The position numbers were made by a program, and so were the translations under genes. Below are positions 4,221 to 5,247 of a stretch of DNA of 5,247 nt, in pieces. How positions within the stretch are numbered: position 1 is the first letter of the stretch; the number at the start of each line of letters is the position of its first letter. The notes under the pieces were generated by a model. The model made no database searches. It had not been told where the DNA came from and saw only the letters and a list, made by a program, of their open reading frames with translations. Source of the stretch: Patescibacteria group bacterium (GTDB taxonomy: Bacteria > Patescibacteriota > Gracilibacteria > UBA1369 > PNNO01); the NCBI GenBank assembly GCA_018821175.1, contig JAHJMX010000134.1:1-5247 (forward strand), read 5' to 3'.

Positions 4221-5247
4221 ATGAAAAGATATATCGGGATCGATGTCCATTCGTCAAGTTGTACTTTGGGGGTACTCAGCGAAAAGGGGCGAAAACTCAA
4301 TTCTATGGTGGTGGAGACCAATGGAAAAGCCCTGGTAGACACGCTTCAAACTGTGCCTGGAGAGCTCCATGTTGTTATGGAAGAAGGAACTATGAGCGAG
4401 TGGCTCTTCGAAGTGCTCCGGCCGCATGTAAAAGAGCTAGTGGTGGTTGGTGTTCCCAAAGTGCATGGCTCAAAGAGCGACAAGATCGATGCTTTTGCCC
4501 TTGCAGAACAATTGCGCTCTGGGAGCATGGAGACCCGTGTCTACAAGGGACGTGGGGATCTCTCAAAGCTTGCAACCCTTGGCAAAACCTATCGGTTTAT
4601 AACAACCGATATTGTGCGTGTGAAGAACCGGCTCAAGAGCGTATTTCGCTCCCGTGGAGTTGCAACTCCGGGGCAGGAAGTATACTCCCGACTGAAATGG
4701 GGCAAGTATTTGGAGCAATTGCCCGAGTCCCACGAGATCCAGGCAGAATTGTTGCTGAGCGAGCTGGAACATCTGACAGAGATACAGAAGAGCGCAAAGA
4801 AGGAGCTTCTCAAGGAGGCACAGCGGTTTCCACGGTTTCACACCCTCAAGACCATCCCCGGCCTCGGAGATCTGCGCGTAGCGCAGATGCTTCCCATTGT
4901 GGTTACCCCGTATCGGTTTCAGAACAAACGCATGTTCTGGGCGTACTGTGGATTTGGTGTAGTGATGCGTACATCAGCAGACTGGGAACGGGGACCCCAC
5001 GGAGCGTGGCAGAAAGTCAAATGTCAAAAAACCCGTGGCCTCAACTACAACCACAACCGCATCATGAAACAAATCTTCAAAAGTGCCGCAACCACGGTCA
5101 TCGGATTAAAAAGCACATCAGACCCAATCTACAAACACTACTGCTCACTCTTGGAGAATGGGACAAACCCCAATCTTGCAAAACTGACAATCGCACGACA
5201 ACTTGCGTCAATAGTTCTCTCTCTTTGGCGCTCAGGAGAGGAGTACA
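4221..5247 (+). CDS. IS110-family transposase (DEDD/serine recombinase), 3' end outside window
   Basis: 342 codons are present with no stop before the window edge; the family usually ends soon after the LWRSGEE-like segment seen here, so little is missing. ATG 4221 is preceded by AAAGGAG (4207-4213) at 7 nt. An in-frame ATG at 4215 is too close to that site. The N-terminal RuvC-like DEDD domain shows Asp8 (GIDVH), Glu54/Glu55 (MEEGT), Asp87 and Asp90 (SDKID). A coiled-coil-like helical region follows (about 176-202). The C-terminal Tnp domain (Transposase_20) starts at TIPGLGDLRVAQML (211-224) and contains FWAYCG and TSADW, where Ser252 is the likely catalytic serine. A long structured leader upstream is typical of the IS110 group; the IS1111 group carries its RNA at the other end. 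The protein looks intact. Minus-strand open frames inside it are shadows. Confidence 0.93.
   Translation, partial: MKRYIGIDVHSSSCTLGVLSEKGRKLNSMVVETNGKALVDTLQTVPGELHVVMEEGTMSEWLFEVLRPHVKELVVVGVPKVHGSKSDKIDAFALAEQLRSGSMETRVYKGRGDLSKLATLGKTYRFITTDIVRVKNRLKSVFRSRGVATPGQEVYSRLKWGKYLEQLPESHEIQAELLLSELEHLTEIQKSAKKELLKEAQRFPRFHTLKTIPGLGDLRVAQMLPIVVTPYRFQNKRMFWAYCGFGVVMRTSADWERGPHGAWQKVKCQKTRGLNYNHNRIMKQIFKSAATTVIGLKSTSDPIYKHYCSLLENGTNPNLAKLTIARQLASIVLSLWRSGEEY
4870..4888. repeat. Perfect inverted repeat inside the IS110 recombinase gene
   Basis: ATCTGCGC (4870-4877) and GCGCAGAT (4881-4888) form a perfect 8-bp stem with a 3-nt loop, covering the codons for Asp217 to Met223 in the conserved C-terminal domain. 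No T tract follows, so it is not a terminator. It may be a chance product of coding a conserved segment. Confidence 0.5.

Noticed and set aside
4346..4841. Several 60-92 codon frames on the minus strand
   Set aside because: All lie inside the IS110-family recombinase gene, which is well supported on the plus strand.
1..5247. CRISPR array, tRNA or rRNA gene
   Set aside because: No regularly spaced repeats, no tRNA-like cloverleaf pattern and no rRNA signature were found on either strand.

Overview
The window is a patch of accessory DNA built mostly from insertion sequences. Recognisable parts of three or four unrelated transposase families lie within 5.2 kb, with a short island of two small lipoprotein-like genes between them. 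The organism cannot be named from this sequence. Both non-transposase genes encode apparent secreted lipoproteins with loose lipoboxes, and one carries a thrombospondin type-3 calcium-binding motif of the kind found in OmpA-type outer-membrane proteins. That suggests a diderm (Gram-negative) bacterium using ordinary Shine-Dalgarno starts and sigma70-like promoters; a spirochaete or deltaproteobacterial type of host would fit but is not shown.

Layout. (1) 2-178: C-terminal tail of a gene cut by the window edge, possibly an IS200-like/REP-associated (Y1) transposase. (2) 179-382: A-rich spacer ending in a terminator-like hairpin. (3) 383-895: the last 170 codons of an IS256-family (mutator) transposase whose 5' part is missing. 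(4) 938-966: a good promoter (TTGACT, 17 bp, TACTAT), perhaps partly made from the right end of the IS256 remnant. (5) 1009-1464 and 1527-1796: two small putative lipoproteins, probably co-transcribed. The second stops just after one TSP3 motif, and open but ambiguous frames follow to 2078, suggesting a frameshifted or eroded longer gene. (6) 2345-3865, minus strand: an intact IS91-family (HUH, rolling-circle) transposase, with structured flanks that may hold oriIS (left) and terIS (right). (7) 4221-5247: an IS110-family DEDD/serine recombinase, open to the window end, preceded by a strongly folded leader.

How the parts relate. Nothing here forms a metabolic operon. The most interesting piece is the IS110 leader, about 4013-4218. 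It can fold into a small 5' hairpin, a stem-loop with a 29-nt loop, and a long broken stem that buries the recombinase's Shine-Dalgarno sequence. This matches the position and general shape of the bridge RNA known for IS110-group elements, and it may also control translation. Because the right end of the element lies outside the window, guide matches cannot be tested here.
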